The notes under the pieces were generated by a model. It worked only from the letters and a program-made list of their open reading frames with translations, did no database searches and had not been told where the DNA came from. From contig JBAMJV010003232.1 in assembly GCA_037951105.1 (NCBI GenBank), positions 1 to 64,000 of the forward strand: 64,000 bases of DNA, in the 5' to 3' direction. Positions within the stretch are counted from its first letter, which is position 1, and every line of letters starts with the position of its first letter. Both the position numbers and the translations under genes were made by a program. Source of the stretch: Echinarachnius parma (lineage: Eukaryota; Echinodermata; Echinoidea; Clypeasteroida; Echinarachniidae). Below are positions 43,101-56,312 of this stretch, one piece after another.

Positions 43101-46100
43101 AAGATCATCAAGCATGGAGAGCTTGGACCAACAAAATTACCTTGTTATATTGAGGTATTTATTATATCAGAGCTCTTAATAACAATCTAGGTTGCACTGT
43201 GATGTTGAATTTCATATCAAAGTAACTTTCATAAATTTAACATTCATATGTTAGGACTAAGCAGAGACTGTGAAGAGATCAGAACAAACAGTCATCAATA
43301 TACTTTTAAGGGGGACAAATACCCTTTAATACAAATTACAAACTGGTTTATATGGTGAATGACATCACTGCTATTATTATCTGTGTTTGTTGACAATAAT
43401 TCTATTTCCCTGTTTGAGTAAAAATAAAAATGGGGGGGAAAAGGTTGTCAGGAGGAAGCTGATACCATCGCTGACCGGTACTTCTATTTCAGGACCATGT
43501 GGATATGATGTGGTCAGAGAGTGGTCAAAGCTTGTATAACACTTGTCTAGGATGTCCACACATGGTCACATGCATGTTGGTCAGAAGCCAGTGGCATAAC
43601 TAGGATCTTGGTGTATACTTGAAGTAAAAAGGGGTGTGATTGCCCCGCCGGAAGTTGTTACATACCGGCCCCCACAGAATTAAGCCCCCCTATCCCACTG
43701 CTCGCATGTTGGTCAGAAGCTAATGTCATAGCTAGGGGGAGGGGGTTATTGTGGCAGTGGATACTGCACCCTCTTCCTCCCCATCCCCCTCATGCATGTT
43801 GGTCAGAAGCCAATATTGTCATAGCTAATGTGTGTGTGTGGGGGGGGGGGGATATTGCCCCATTGGAAAAGTTTTCATCGCCCCTCCTCTCCCCTGACAT
43901 GCACATGGGGTGGGCCCCATGTGCATGTCAGAAGCCAATAACATTATAAGGGTGTAGATGGGGCATGGAGGTAAGAGGTGTAATTGTCTGCGTAGGAATT
44001 CTCACATATACTCCATTCACTGACCCCCACCCCTCCTAATGGTGAATGTTGGTCAGAAGCCAATGAAGGCACAAAACTAGTGTGATCGGGAGGGGTTCAT
44101 TAGTTTGGGATATAATTAAATGCCAAAAGAGCCCCCCCCCCCCCCCCCAAAAAAAAAATAATAATAATAATAATAATAAAATTAAAATTAAATTAAATTA
44201 TAATAATAATATTTTTTTTAATGTGCATAAAAGAGTTAATGCAGGACCCACCAGGTTCTCATAGGCAAGCGGTTACATAATATTTTGCTCTGATTTTTGT
44301 TTCATGTCTTCAGAGTCAGCACAAGCTTGGGGGTGGCCAGCAGATGCCCAGGATTCCAAATACGTAAGTCAGACATATTCTTATTAATGCAGCCACATTT
44401 CTTGCCTGATTACCTCGAGAAAACATGTTTTTAGCTCACCTGAGCCAAAGGCTCAAGTGAGCTATTGTGATCGCTTTTCGTCCGTCGTCCGTCGTCCGTC
44501 GTCCGTCGTGCGTCGTGCGTCGTCCGTCGTGCGTCATCCGTCGTCCGTAAACTTTTTACATTTTCATCTTCTTCTCCAGAACCAATGATCGGATTCCAAC
44601 CAAACTTGGCAGGAATCATATTTAGGGGTAGAGTAAATTTTAAACATCTTCTTCTCAAGATCCAGAAGTATGACAGACCTGATATTTCATATTTAGATGC
44701 CTCTATTGATGAAGAATGAAAGTTGTTCACAAGATTTTTGTGGGTGGTCCCATAAGGGCCCTGTGGGCGTAACAGTTTTTTTGGGGGCCCTACCATAGGA
44801 AATATACATTTTCATCTTCTTCTCCAGAATCAATGATTAGATTCCAACCAAACATGGCAGGAATCATCTTTAGGGGTAGAGGAACCAAAGTTGCTAAAAT
44901 GGTGGGCGTGGCCCCCAGGGGGGCCCTGGAGGAGGGCACCAAGTGTAAAAAATATGTAAATTTTAAACATCTTCTTCTCAAGATCCAGAAGTATGACAGA
45001 CCTGATATTTCATATGTAGATGCCTCTATTGATGAAGAATGAAAGTTGTTCACAAGATTTTTGTGGGTGGCCCCACAAGGGCCCTGTGGGCGTAACAGTT
45101 TTTTTTGGGGCCCTACCATAGGAAATATACATTTTCATCTTCTTCTCCAGAACCAATGATTAGATTCCAACCAAACATGGCAGGAATCATCCTTAGGGGT
45201 AGAGGAATCGAAGTTGCTAAAATGGTGGGCGTGGCCCTCAGGGGGGCCCTGGGGGAGGGCACCAAGTGTAAAAAATATGTTAATTTTAAATATCTTCTTC
45301 TCAAGATCCAGAAGTATGACAGGCCATCGCAGAATGGCCCCATAGGGTCCCTATGTGAGTGGGGTTAATATGCTGAAGTGGTCAGTGGCTGGTGAAATGT
45401 GTTAAGCTTTGTCTTATATTGTGTCTGTCTTTTTTTATGATTCACCCAAACATTATGGTAAATCATAATGTTAGGTACAGGGGATCAAAAGTTATTGATT
45501 AAATAGTACATCACATTATAGATTTTGGCATGATTTCAACTGATTTCATATCTTCTGAGGGTGCCAGAGAGAACATGCGCCAGATGTGAATTGATTGACC
45601 TCAGGTGAGCGTCGTGCCCCCCTGGGGCTCTTGTTATTTAATAGAAATCAAACCTGTTTTTGTTTATACAGTGATCATAACATACATGTATGTATTTGTT
45701 GATACATGTAATGTAGGTTGGACATTCAAGCTTTTTTGAATGGCAGAAACAGTGGTTTCTTTGTTAATATGATATTCATTATAACATTAAATCAATTATA
45801 TTGGCAAACATATCACTATATATATTTAATATAAACATTATCATGTGGTTATAAATGCTTGATGATTATTATGACACAGGAGGCTGCCACCAAAGCCAAG
45901 CCCCTTCCGCGCGGTGGGGACAGGCTTTCGCAACGAGCCTGCGGCTCCTCCTATTCCTAGCAGGATCGCCCCCGCCCCATTCAGACAGCAACCAGCACCA
46001 GAAGAAGAAGAGGTAATAGTGATTATAATGATGATACTAATAATCATAATACAAATACTGATAATCATAATAATATTAGTAATATTATTTATAATAATAA

Positions 46101-47609
46101 TATTAATAATGATAATAATACTAATATCAATAGTAATAATAATACTGATATTAATAATGATAAGAATGATAATAGTATAATAATATTAATAATGATAATA
46201 ATACTAATATCAATAGTAATAATAATACTGATAATAATAATGATAAGAATGATTATATTATTGGCCTAAATAGGGCACAAAAAAGGGGATATACTTTGGA
46301 ATCTTTATTCAAGATACTACACATTTCTTTGTTTGTGTTTCTGTGGCAATAACTAAATTACATTTGAACAACATTATAGATACTAAGAATTTCATTTGAA
46401 AAAAACAACAACATGAATTTTCAATCGAAAGTTACTTCGCTGTGTTTCTTTTATCATGAAACATGAATAAAACATTAACAATGTTTATAATGTATCCGTC
46501 CAAGTATGTTCTATGATCGTGTCATCTTCCTCATACATTATTTTTACTTCTCTCTCTCTCTCTTGTAATCTATGATTACACAGGAATACACCTGCCCTGG
46601 TAAGTGTATACAACTATGTGCATGTTTGCAATTTTTACCCTAATCCGTCATCACAAAACATTAAAAATACTGCATTTCTGTTGTTTGACCAAGCAATATT
46701 TACAAATCAACTTTTATTTCCATTGGTGAGTGTTTACACAGCGAAATAATACTAGTGGCCTACGAAATAAACCTACAGTGCATGTTTGCATCCAAGATAG
46801 CAGCAGGAAGCTATAATACTTGATGGAAAGGCCAAATAGTGATTATAAAAATATATTTCAACCTCTCTACAACTGCTGCATATGAAATAGACCTGTGAAT
46901 GCATATATTTTTTTGTGAATGCATATATGATGACACACGCGGTACCCCGGGGTACCGTTGTACCCCGGGGTACCGCGTTGTGTAGCGCCATCTTGTGTCC
47001 ACTCGAAGCACAACCGTATTGCGTTGTGTATGCAGTGCAGCGCGCGATTGTATGCACGCTATACCCTGGTACAGCCCTAAAAAATAAATAAATAATTAAA
47101 CAAAATGGCGGATATTCATTTGGTACCCCATGGTACCATTTATGTCATCATATGTATATTTTCTATTCAATGTTTTTAGCTGGGGATGGATATGATACAT
47201 ATCATTGATCTTTATTTGTCTTACTTACATGGGGGAAAAAACCCTCATTTCAATTATCCTAAGAAATAATGAAGACCCTATTAGAGAGATTATTTCATCC
47301 CAGATACGCCTTTTAGTCTATTCATAATACAGTGATCTACAAATCTACAAATTAGGAACCCTTAAAGCCCTTAAAACATGCTTAGCTGGCAAGGTTATTC
47401 TCTACTCGTTAAGTTTGAAAGGTTCTAAATGTAATCTGAAATTGAAACCATGTATCAAATTATACACAATTGGGTCATACATTTTTTTGTTTTGTTTAAT
47501 ATCCAATATATTGTTGTCCTCTAATTTCAGATGAAATCCAACAGGATTACATGACTCCTGAGGTGAGATATAAATGGATGATGATGATGATGTCGACAAT
47601 GATGGTGAC

Positions 47610-47640
<31 letters not shown>

Positions 47641-50600
47641 TCGACGATGACAATGATCATAAAGATGATGATTATAGTGATGACGATGATGATGATGATG
47701 ATGTAGACAATGATGATGACGATGATAATGATGCTGATGTCGACGATGATGATCATAGTGATGATGGTGATTGTGATCTTGATGATAATGATCATGATAA
47801 AGATGATGATCGTGATAATCATAGTGATGATGATGTTGATGATGATGAAAGTGGTATACATATTTATTAGCATCATCGGGATAGTTCAGTTCTGGTAAAG
47901 AGAGTACAGCTTTGGTCAAACTGAATTTTAGTAAGCAAAACCTGCACCATTACATTACAAACTAATAGTTATAACTCTACCGTGCTAAAAAGGAATAAAA
48001 CATTACAAATGACTAAGTAAAAAGCCTGTTATTATTCAAAAGGAGCTGTTCAAACTCAAGAGGGCGCTCTTTAAACACTAATCGGTTTCAACCATTTTAA
48101 ATACAATATTGTGCATGTGATGTTTCGTTAAAATAGTGATTAGATAGAGAGATAATCAACAACTATATAAAAACCTATTTTGTAAATTTTTGAAAAGAGG
48201 AAGCATTTTTTTAAAATTTTATCAGCTGGTTCAAAATTGTTGAATAATTGTGGGGCCCCACATTTATTACAAATTGTTATGTATATTTCAGCCATTTCTG
48301 AACCGATTTTGATCAAATAAGTTTATTCTGTCATTAAAATTGTAATTATGCTCTTTCGAATTTGACACTCAGTTTTTCATTATCTCACAAAAAATTATTT
48401 TGTGTAGCGCCCTCTATACCAAAACTCAACTATCCCTTTAATGTAATAATTTAGTAATCAAGTTGATTTGGGTGAAACACTGGATCTCCATAAAGCCCAT
48501 CCCAAGTATGTTGCTGGCCAGTCCTAAATGGGTTAATTGTAAGAAAATGTCTCTAATTTGGAGTATCTAAATAAAAAGTAACTTTTCATTATTTCTTTTT
48601 TTCATTTGCCTTACCCCAGGAGGATTATCCTGATCATGATGAAAACTACCTCGAGCCTGACCTCAAGCCAGAAGGTAAATCCAATGACAGAAATTCACTC
48701 GCTTTTCCCTATGTTCCAATTCAGCAAGATATTCAGACAAGTAAAATCAAGATTTCTCAGTTTCTAGTGGCCCCAAAGTTACATTTGGTGACCGTGAACA
48801 AAAACAACATGCATTGGTTTGTTATTCATCGCTCCCCATTCAGACTTGTAAAACGTGGCTGCATATAACATATAATATTGTTCACTTTTCAAACATGCCC
48901 TATCTACTGCACTTCATGAGTACTCTCCTTATTTTTATCTTCTTAAAATTCATGAATAGTATTGTAGAAGCAGCAAGCTTGGATTCTAAGTCTGTTGAAA
49001 GGAGAGGTAAAGGTTTATAATTAAAATTTCTGTTTTTCCTAGTTCCACCAGTTCACCGCATCCAAGAAAGACGGCTTCCCAGCGTGCCAGGCAGTGTCAT
49101 GCAAACCCCCCGGCGACCGGAGAAACCCGACTCTCTGAGGAATCTCCCTGCCCCGCCCCCTCTCACCGCACCAGACGTACCACCAGTCATTCCAAGCAGG
49201 CCGCCAAGGGGCCAGGGGTTGAGCCCCATCCACACTAAATCCATCCCGGACATCTTCAACAAGAGCATCCCGGAGATTCCCAACAAGTCCCCGGAGAGGC
49301 TGCGCCCGCCAATCAGCACCCCCCCGACCATCAATCACAATGTCACCAATAACAATGAGAACGATAACAACGCCACCGGCAGCAGCTTGATATCGCAGAT
49401 GAAGAGTCGCTTTGAGCAGGACAGTAGTGTGAAGAGCATCGCCCCTTTGGGCAGGAAGCCTCTGGCCGTTCCCAAGCAGATCGCCCTGCCGAGGGAACCT
49501 CCGGCAGCGCCATCCGTGGTCGTGCAGCGTCCAGGGAACATCAGCACGACCAGAAAGCCGGGCATGCCTGGATCGACAGCGTCCACCGCTTCGATGTCAT
49601 CGGTCAGCAGTACTGGGAGCCCGTCGGGCAGCGACTCTGGGACGTTTATCCCACCGTCACCGTCGCGTAGCCGACCTTCACGCGATAGTAAGACTTGATG
49701 GCCCTAATTCCCATTAGACAGTTTAAATGTTACCAAGGGTATTATATTCATTGGTTAACCTGCCGAGTGCCAAATCAACATCGACAAATCCACTTGAGCC
49801 ACTTCTTAATACAGTTTACATGAATAGATTAATAGATTAAGAGAATTCAGCTTGGTAGAAGTCTATGTGTCGATATAAAACATGAAATCTATTGTTAAAT
49901 TTGGTCCATGAGCTAAAGAATGTATGTTACATGATCTGATTTAACCCAGGGTTTTATCTAAACAACTGTTGAGAACTTTGCACACTGATTTATATCTCTC
50001 TTTATGTTTGCCTTTCAAGTAAATTGTAAAGTTGACAAGTATTTGGCTTTGATGCAGATTGTTATTTCTTTGCCCTCTTTTCTTTGACTATTAGTGAGTT
50101 CTAAACCATAGAATTTAATCCACTTTTGCTGCTCTCGACCCTGGTGTTAGTTGAATAGCCCAATAACAAATAACCCTTTATTGGCATTATTTGTTCAATG
50201 CCCATGCCTTCTCTGACAACTTCCAACCCATCCTCTCTGCATAAGATCTCTGAAGGATTAGTTGAATAATGCAATAACAAATGACCAATTATTGTTATTA
50301 TATGTGGACGTGTTGTGGCAAGATCTATAGTACAGTTCATGCCTCCCAATCGTGAGGTCCAAAATTCGCAGAGTGTGCCTGTTTTTTTTTTACATTTGGT
50401 GCTCTCAACCCAGGTGTATAAATGGGTACCCTGAAGGATAGGAAGGTCTTTCCTTAGCACTGTGTGCACCTAACAGGTGACTGGCTGGAATACTCTCTCA
50501 GGATAGGAAGGTCTTTCCTTAGCACTTTGTGCACCTAACAGGTGACTGGCTGGAATACTCTCTCAGGATAGGAAGGTCTTTCCTTAGCACTGTGTGCACC

Positions 50601-53600
50601 TAACAGGTGACTGGCTGGAATACTCTTTAAAAATGTTAGGTCCAACTTAGAGTTAAGTTCAACTTATAATCTTTGTGAAACACCCCCCAGGTAATATAAA
50701 TTACAATATCAGTAATAATAAAGAGCGATGAAACTCGCGCGAGTAGCACTTTATCAAATAACCATAATTATTTGGTATATTATAATCTTTTTTCTAGTGC
50801 CAATGCCTCCGTTGCCAGCACCCAACCCCATGCCTCCGTTGCCAGCACCCAACCAATCGTCTGTGCATAAAATTTCGGAGCGGCTTCTGCCAAAACCCAT
50901 AGAGCAGCCCAGGCAGCTACCTTCCCCTGCACTACCACCAACTAGTCCTCACCGGGCAGTAGCAGCTGTAGCACCACCAACGTCATCATCACCAATGGTA
51001 AGATATCGATCTCCTTCTGCCCATACCCATAGAGCAGCCCAGGCAGCCACCCATACCTTCCCCTGCATTACCCCCAACTAGTCCTAGTCACCAGGCAGTA
51101 GCAGCTGTAGCACCATCGTCACCATCAATGGTAAGATATCGATCTCCTTCTGCCCACACCCATAGAGCAGCCCAGGCAGCCACCCATACGTTCCCCTGCA
51201 CTACTCCCAACTAGTCCTAGGCACCTCGTAGCAGCTGCAGCACCATCGTCATCATCAATGGTAAGAGGTTGTTCTTGTCTTGTATGCTTTTTGAAATGAA
51301 AATGAGCTTTCCCGGTCTTCCCCAGTTTCGACTTACTAATTGTTAGACCGGTGCTCTACAAACTGAGCTAGAAAGCTCTTGTGATGATTCCCTTTTAATA
51401 CCTTTCCATGCGTTACCCTCAACTAGTCCTATTCACTAGTCATTAACATCTGTAGCATCATCATCATCATCAATGGCAAGATATATCGTTCTCCTTCTTT
51501 CTTCTTTCTTCCTTAGTCATTCAGGGCCTTGTAAAAAAAAGAAAAAAAATTAATTGTCTGATCAATTGATTGATGGTAATATAAATTAATTGATAGGATG
51601 ATTGCATTATTGTCTCCAGTCTCTGGTCAGTATCATCTGTAGCATCACTGTCACCATCAAAGGCAGGAGATTTTTCTTTTTCTTTTCCGTTATGTTTTTG
51701 ATATCAGATTCCCATACCTTTCCCTGCTTCATCCTTAACTAGTCCAACTCACAAGTCCATCTCCAATGAATCATCCTCGTCATAGTCAAAATTGTCATAT
51801 TCTTTGTCATCAACATGGTCATTATCTTCCTGTGTTTGATCTTTGAGACGTTCAGGGACGTGAAACATAAAGATTAATTAACAATTCATCATCCGGTCAA
51901 TTGATTGATCATGAAATTAATTAATTGATAGGATGATCTTACTATTGATCAATCATACAATTTATTGTATATCTCTATGTGACGGGGCCCAAGAATGGTT
52001 TTAAGAAATGCTGCAGTAGGGGTCTATAAAGAATGCTTGATATACCGAAACCAGTCTAGAACAAGTAAATGCTATTTATCAGACAACCATAACTTTTCCT
52101 GGCTTTCCTAAACCATGTGTCCCCCAATAATTTGACAAAACAAGAACAAAATGAGGGGGGAAATCTGCCTAAAAATAACGGAATAATAAATAATAAATAA
52201 ATAATAGTGGATAATTATATAGCATAAGGTATGCCCCTAATAATTTGTGCCCTCTCTCCCCAATAATTTGTGTGCTCTCTCCCTCCCCCCCAAAAAAAAT
52301 TCAAAATAAAATCAAAATACAAAATACAAACAAAATAAATTAAATAAATAAATACAATTTGTCACTGCAGCCAGTAATGATGAGAATCTTTAATATTTTG
52401 TTATAATTTGACTGTTTTCTCCACCCCAGAGTGATCTTGAAGGATACCCGTGGTACCATGGAGACCTGCAGAGAAAAGAGGCGGTGGAAGCTCTCAACAG
52501 ATGCAAAAAGGTAACATACAAACAAACATTTTGCTAAAAAACCCATATTGCCAAAAAGGCCTCTGTGCTACTTGTACTTCTATTACCTAAGACAACAAAA
52601 AATGCTGAAGAGAAGTGTGAAAGCTCTGATTGATTTTTGTTGAGCCCACCGTAGGTGGAGGGAGACTAAGGGATCCAAATTGCGTCCGTCCTCCGTCCGT
52701 CCGTCCATCCGTCCGTCCATCCGTCCGTCCGTCCGTCCGTCCATCCGTCCATCCGTCCATGATGCTTACAAAAATTTGAATAACTTTCCAACCCTGCATC
52801 TGTTTGTAACCAAACTTGATTGGTAGATGCCCTATATTGGCCTCCATTATATTCTGGGGTCAAAGGTCACATAAGTAGGTCAAAGGTCAAATGAGGTCCA
52901 ATGTGAAATTTTACCAGCAAGAGTATTAGGGTTGATAACTTTCCAACCCTACATCTGTTTGTAACCAAACTTGATTGGTAAGTGCCCTATATTGGCCTCC
53001 ATGATATTCTGGGGTCAAAGTAGGTCAAAGGTCAAATGAGGTCCAATGTTGCATGAATGCGCGCAAGTAGGCGAGACACTTTACGGCTATCGCCTTGTTT
53101 ATGAATGTTGATGCATAGTTTAATAATGGATCACTTTAAACTTGTTAAATTACAGGAGAATTTTGATTTACCTTTGTGCCTGTGTTTTGGGGTTTGTTTT
53201 TGTGTTCCGATGGTGCATATACGTCACGGTAAGGCTGTCGTGGTAACACCTTCAACACTTGCTACCTACCGTTAATAGTACAGCGGCAAAACAATGAAAA
53301 CGAGTCTGAATTCTTGCAATCGATCTGTTTGTTTAATACTGTATATCCAGTCAGTTTATTTTGGTATATAACTGTTTTATATTACAGGAGAAGTTAATTT
53401 TCTTTGATTGTGTTATTTTTGTTTGTTGTTGTGTATTATGGTGCGTTTGCTGTGAGGAAAGGTTGTCTTGGTGACCACCTGTACGTGAACTACAACGGCG
53501 GAACACTGAACCCGAATGAATTCTTTTATAGTAGCAGTTGATTTGTCCCAGATGTATATCCAGATTATCCCTATTGAAGTACATACATTGTTTATAATGA

Positions 53601-56215
53601 GGACAAATTTAAATGAACCCGATTCTGCATGTACCAGTTGATTTGACTCCTATACCTAGAGAGCCTATTAAAGTAGTGTACATTATTTGTTATACTGGGG
53701 AAGAGTCTATGTTTCTTCTAGTGTTGTCTTATTTTTCTATTAGGATGGGCGTGGTGACCCCTTCAATCCTTTCTCCCTGACACTGTGGTACAACTGAGTC
53801 TGCATTCTAAGTAGTACCAGTTGATTTGACTCCTATAACTAGAGAGCTTATTCAAGTAGTGTACATGTACCAACTTTTTCATATTGCAGGAGAATTTAAA
53901 TTTCCTTCTTGTGTTTTTTTGTTTTCCTATTTAATAGAATGGTGTGTTTATTGTGAGGAAGGTGGGCGCGGCGACCCCCTCAATCCTTACTCGCTGACAC
54001 TGTGGTACAACTGCATAACAATAAACCTGAGTCTCTATTCTAAGTATGAGTACCAGTTGATTTGACTCCTATGTCTAGAGAGCTTATTAAAGTAGTGTAC
54101 ATGTGAATTACAAATTTCCTTCTTGTGTCTTTTGTTTTTCCTATTAGAATGGTGCGTTTATTGTGAGGAAAGGTGGGCGCGGCGACCCCCTCAACCCTTA
54201 CTCAATGACGCTGTGGTACAATGGAGTACCCCGGAACCTGCAGATCAGGAAACGCGCAGAGGATCAGAAATACGCTCTGGGAAATAAGAAACCAAACGAA
54301 AAGGTATAAACAGGGTTCATACAGGGCCTGAAAAACCTGGGGGTGTTTCACAAAGATCCTAAGTTGAACTTATAACTCTAAGTTGGACTTAAACATTATG
54401 GTAAGCCATTTGTAGCCTTGGAATAAAATATATTCATAAGCAAGAATGCAAGTATTTTTGATAGCCTTAAATAAATTTTACATCAAGAACATGAAATCTC
54501 CTTGATAATAGAAATATTATTAGGATTTGAATTGACATTTTATGGCTTTTAACCAAACCTTTTCAACAATTTTTCAAAGAAACTAACTGCTTTCCATAAG
54601 ATTTAAGTCCAACTTAGAGTTAAGTTCAACTTAGGATCTTTGTGAAACACCCCCCTGGAATTTGACTTTTGTGTTTTCCAGGACTTGGAAGTCAGGGAAA
54701 ATTGTAAAATAATCTCATGGGTCATGGAATTCATTGTTTGCTTGAAAATGTTTGAAACCCGTATAAAGAAAATGTAATAAACCGAGAACCAAAAATGAAA
54801 AGCACATGTTAAACACTTGCCATAATACATAGGGAATAGAACATTTTATGATAATAGAATCATGTATTTGAAGGGGGGAAATCCTAACAAGCGATCTCCT
54901 GAAATAGTTTGAGGATGAACTGAGAACCAGAAATGAAGAGCACATGTCAAACAAAACTTTATTGGCCATAATACTCCAGGGAGGGGTTTCATAAAGATCC
55001 CAAGTCGAACTTTACACCAAGTTGGACTTAATAATTATGCAAAGCTATTAGTTTCTTTGTTAAAATCATAAACAAGTTCTTTAAACAGGCTTACAATTTT
55101 GATAAAAATCATTTACGTTGTCTTTTATCTAAGAGACTTTTTGCTATTGATGTACAATTTTGTTGATAGTTTCAAATATTTGCATTTTATGCCTAATTCA
55201 GAAGCTACGTATTAAACAACAATTGGCTTTCCATAATTTTAAAGTCCAACTCAATGTTAAGTTTGACTTGGGATCTTTGTGACACACCCCCCCAGGAATG
55301 AGTTCAACGACAATAGATGGTACATGACCAATCATTACAAACCAAATTGAAATCCTGAATTAGTTTGACTGTTAACAACTCAAATAACTCCTTTTCTCTC
55401 TGCCCTCCTCTCCCTATCTCTGTCCTCCTCTCCCTATCTCTGTCCTCCTCTCCCTATCTCTGTCCTCCTCTCCCTATCTCTGTCCTCCTCTCCCTATCTC
55501 TGTCCTCCTCTCCCTATCTCTGTCCTCCTCTCCCTACCTCTGTCCTCCTCTCCCTATCTCTGTCCTCCTCTCCCTATCTCTGTCCTCCTCTCCCTACCTC
55601 TGTCCTCCTCTCCCTACCTCTGTCCTCCCTATCTCTGTCCTCCTCTCCCTATCTCTGTCCTCTCCCTATCTCTGTCCTCCTCTCCCTATCTCTGTCCTCT
55701 CCCTATCTCTGTCCTCCTCTCCCTATATCTGTCCTCCTCTCCCTATCTCTGTCCTCCTCTCCCTATCTCTGTCCTCCTCTCCCTATCTCTGTCCTCTCCC
55801 TATATCTGTCCTCCTCTCCCTATCTCTGTCCTCCTCTCCCTACCTCTGTCCTCCTCTCCCTACCTCTGTCCTCCTCTCCCTATATCTGTCCTCTCCCTAT
55901 CTCTGTCCTCCTCTCCCTATCTCTGTCCTCCTCTCCCTATATCTGTCCTCCTCTCCCTATCTCTGTCCTCCTCTCCCTATCTCTGTCCTCCTCTCCCTAC
56001 CTCTGTCCTCCTCTCCCTATCGCTGTCTTTCTCTAGCCTCATCTAACAGTTCCACTTTTATAGGAAATGCATCAATAATTGTGCGTCACACGACAAGTGG
56101 CTGTTGAAAGATGTGCGCTCATTATAAAATATAGAACTTATTATGATTATCATCATCATCATCATCATCGTTGTTGTCGTCATTGTCATCGTCATCAGCA
56201 TCTTCGTCATCGTCG

Positions 56216-56312
<97 letters not shown>

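Larger units (their letters stand above)
31873..44313 (+). other. 12.4-kb intron, largely repeats
   Basis: The largest intron. Holds poly-G/poly-C runs (32111-32130, 32598-32611, 34069-34105, 35565-35578), several MITEs, a degenerate tandem repeat at 34990-35880, a LINE fragment at 41847-42214 and tandem repeats at 43565-44085, all listed separately. I found no further exon with acceptor, donor and matching phase, but a very short exon could be missed. Confidence 0.6.

Noticed and set aside
47527-47919. Overlapping histidine-, aspartate- and isoleucine-rich frames on both strands
   Set aside because: All derive from a gat/atc microsatellite; the same holds at 26364-26705 and 56058-56346.
49084-49698. 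Stand-alone 204-residue gene
   Set aside because: It is part of exon 18: the frame is open upstream to an acceptor at 49041-49042, and a consensus donor lies 11 bases before the stop.
50688-50694. Second recursive-splice candidate (ccccccag|gtaata)
   Set aside because: It is the end of a family C MITE half-copy and the intron is only 1.1 kb, so the motif is probably coincidental.
53826-54065. Copy B of the SH2 core exon as an alternative exon
   Set aside because: One-base deletion after FIVRK gives a frameshift and stop, and no donor is present at the expected end.
55365-56036. 223-codon open frame
   Set aside because: Product of a 20-base pyrimidine minisatellite.
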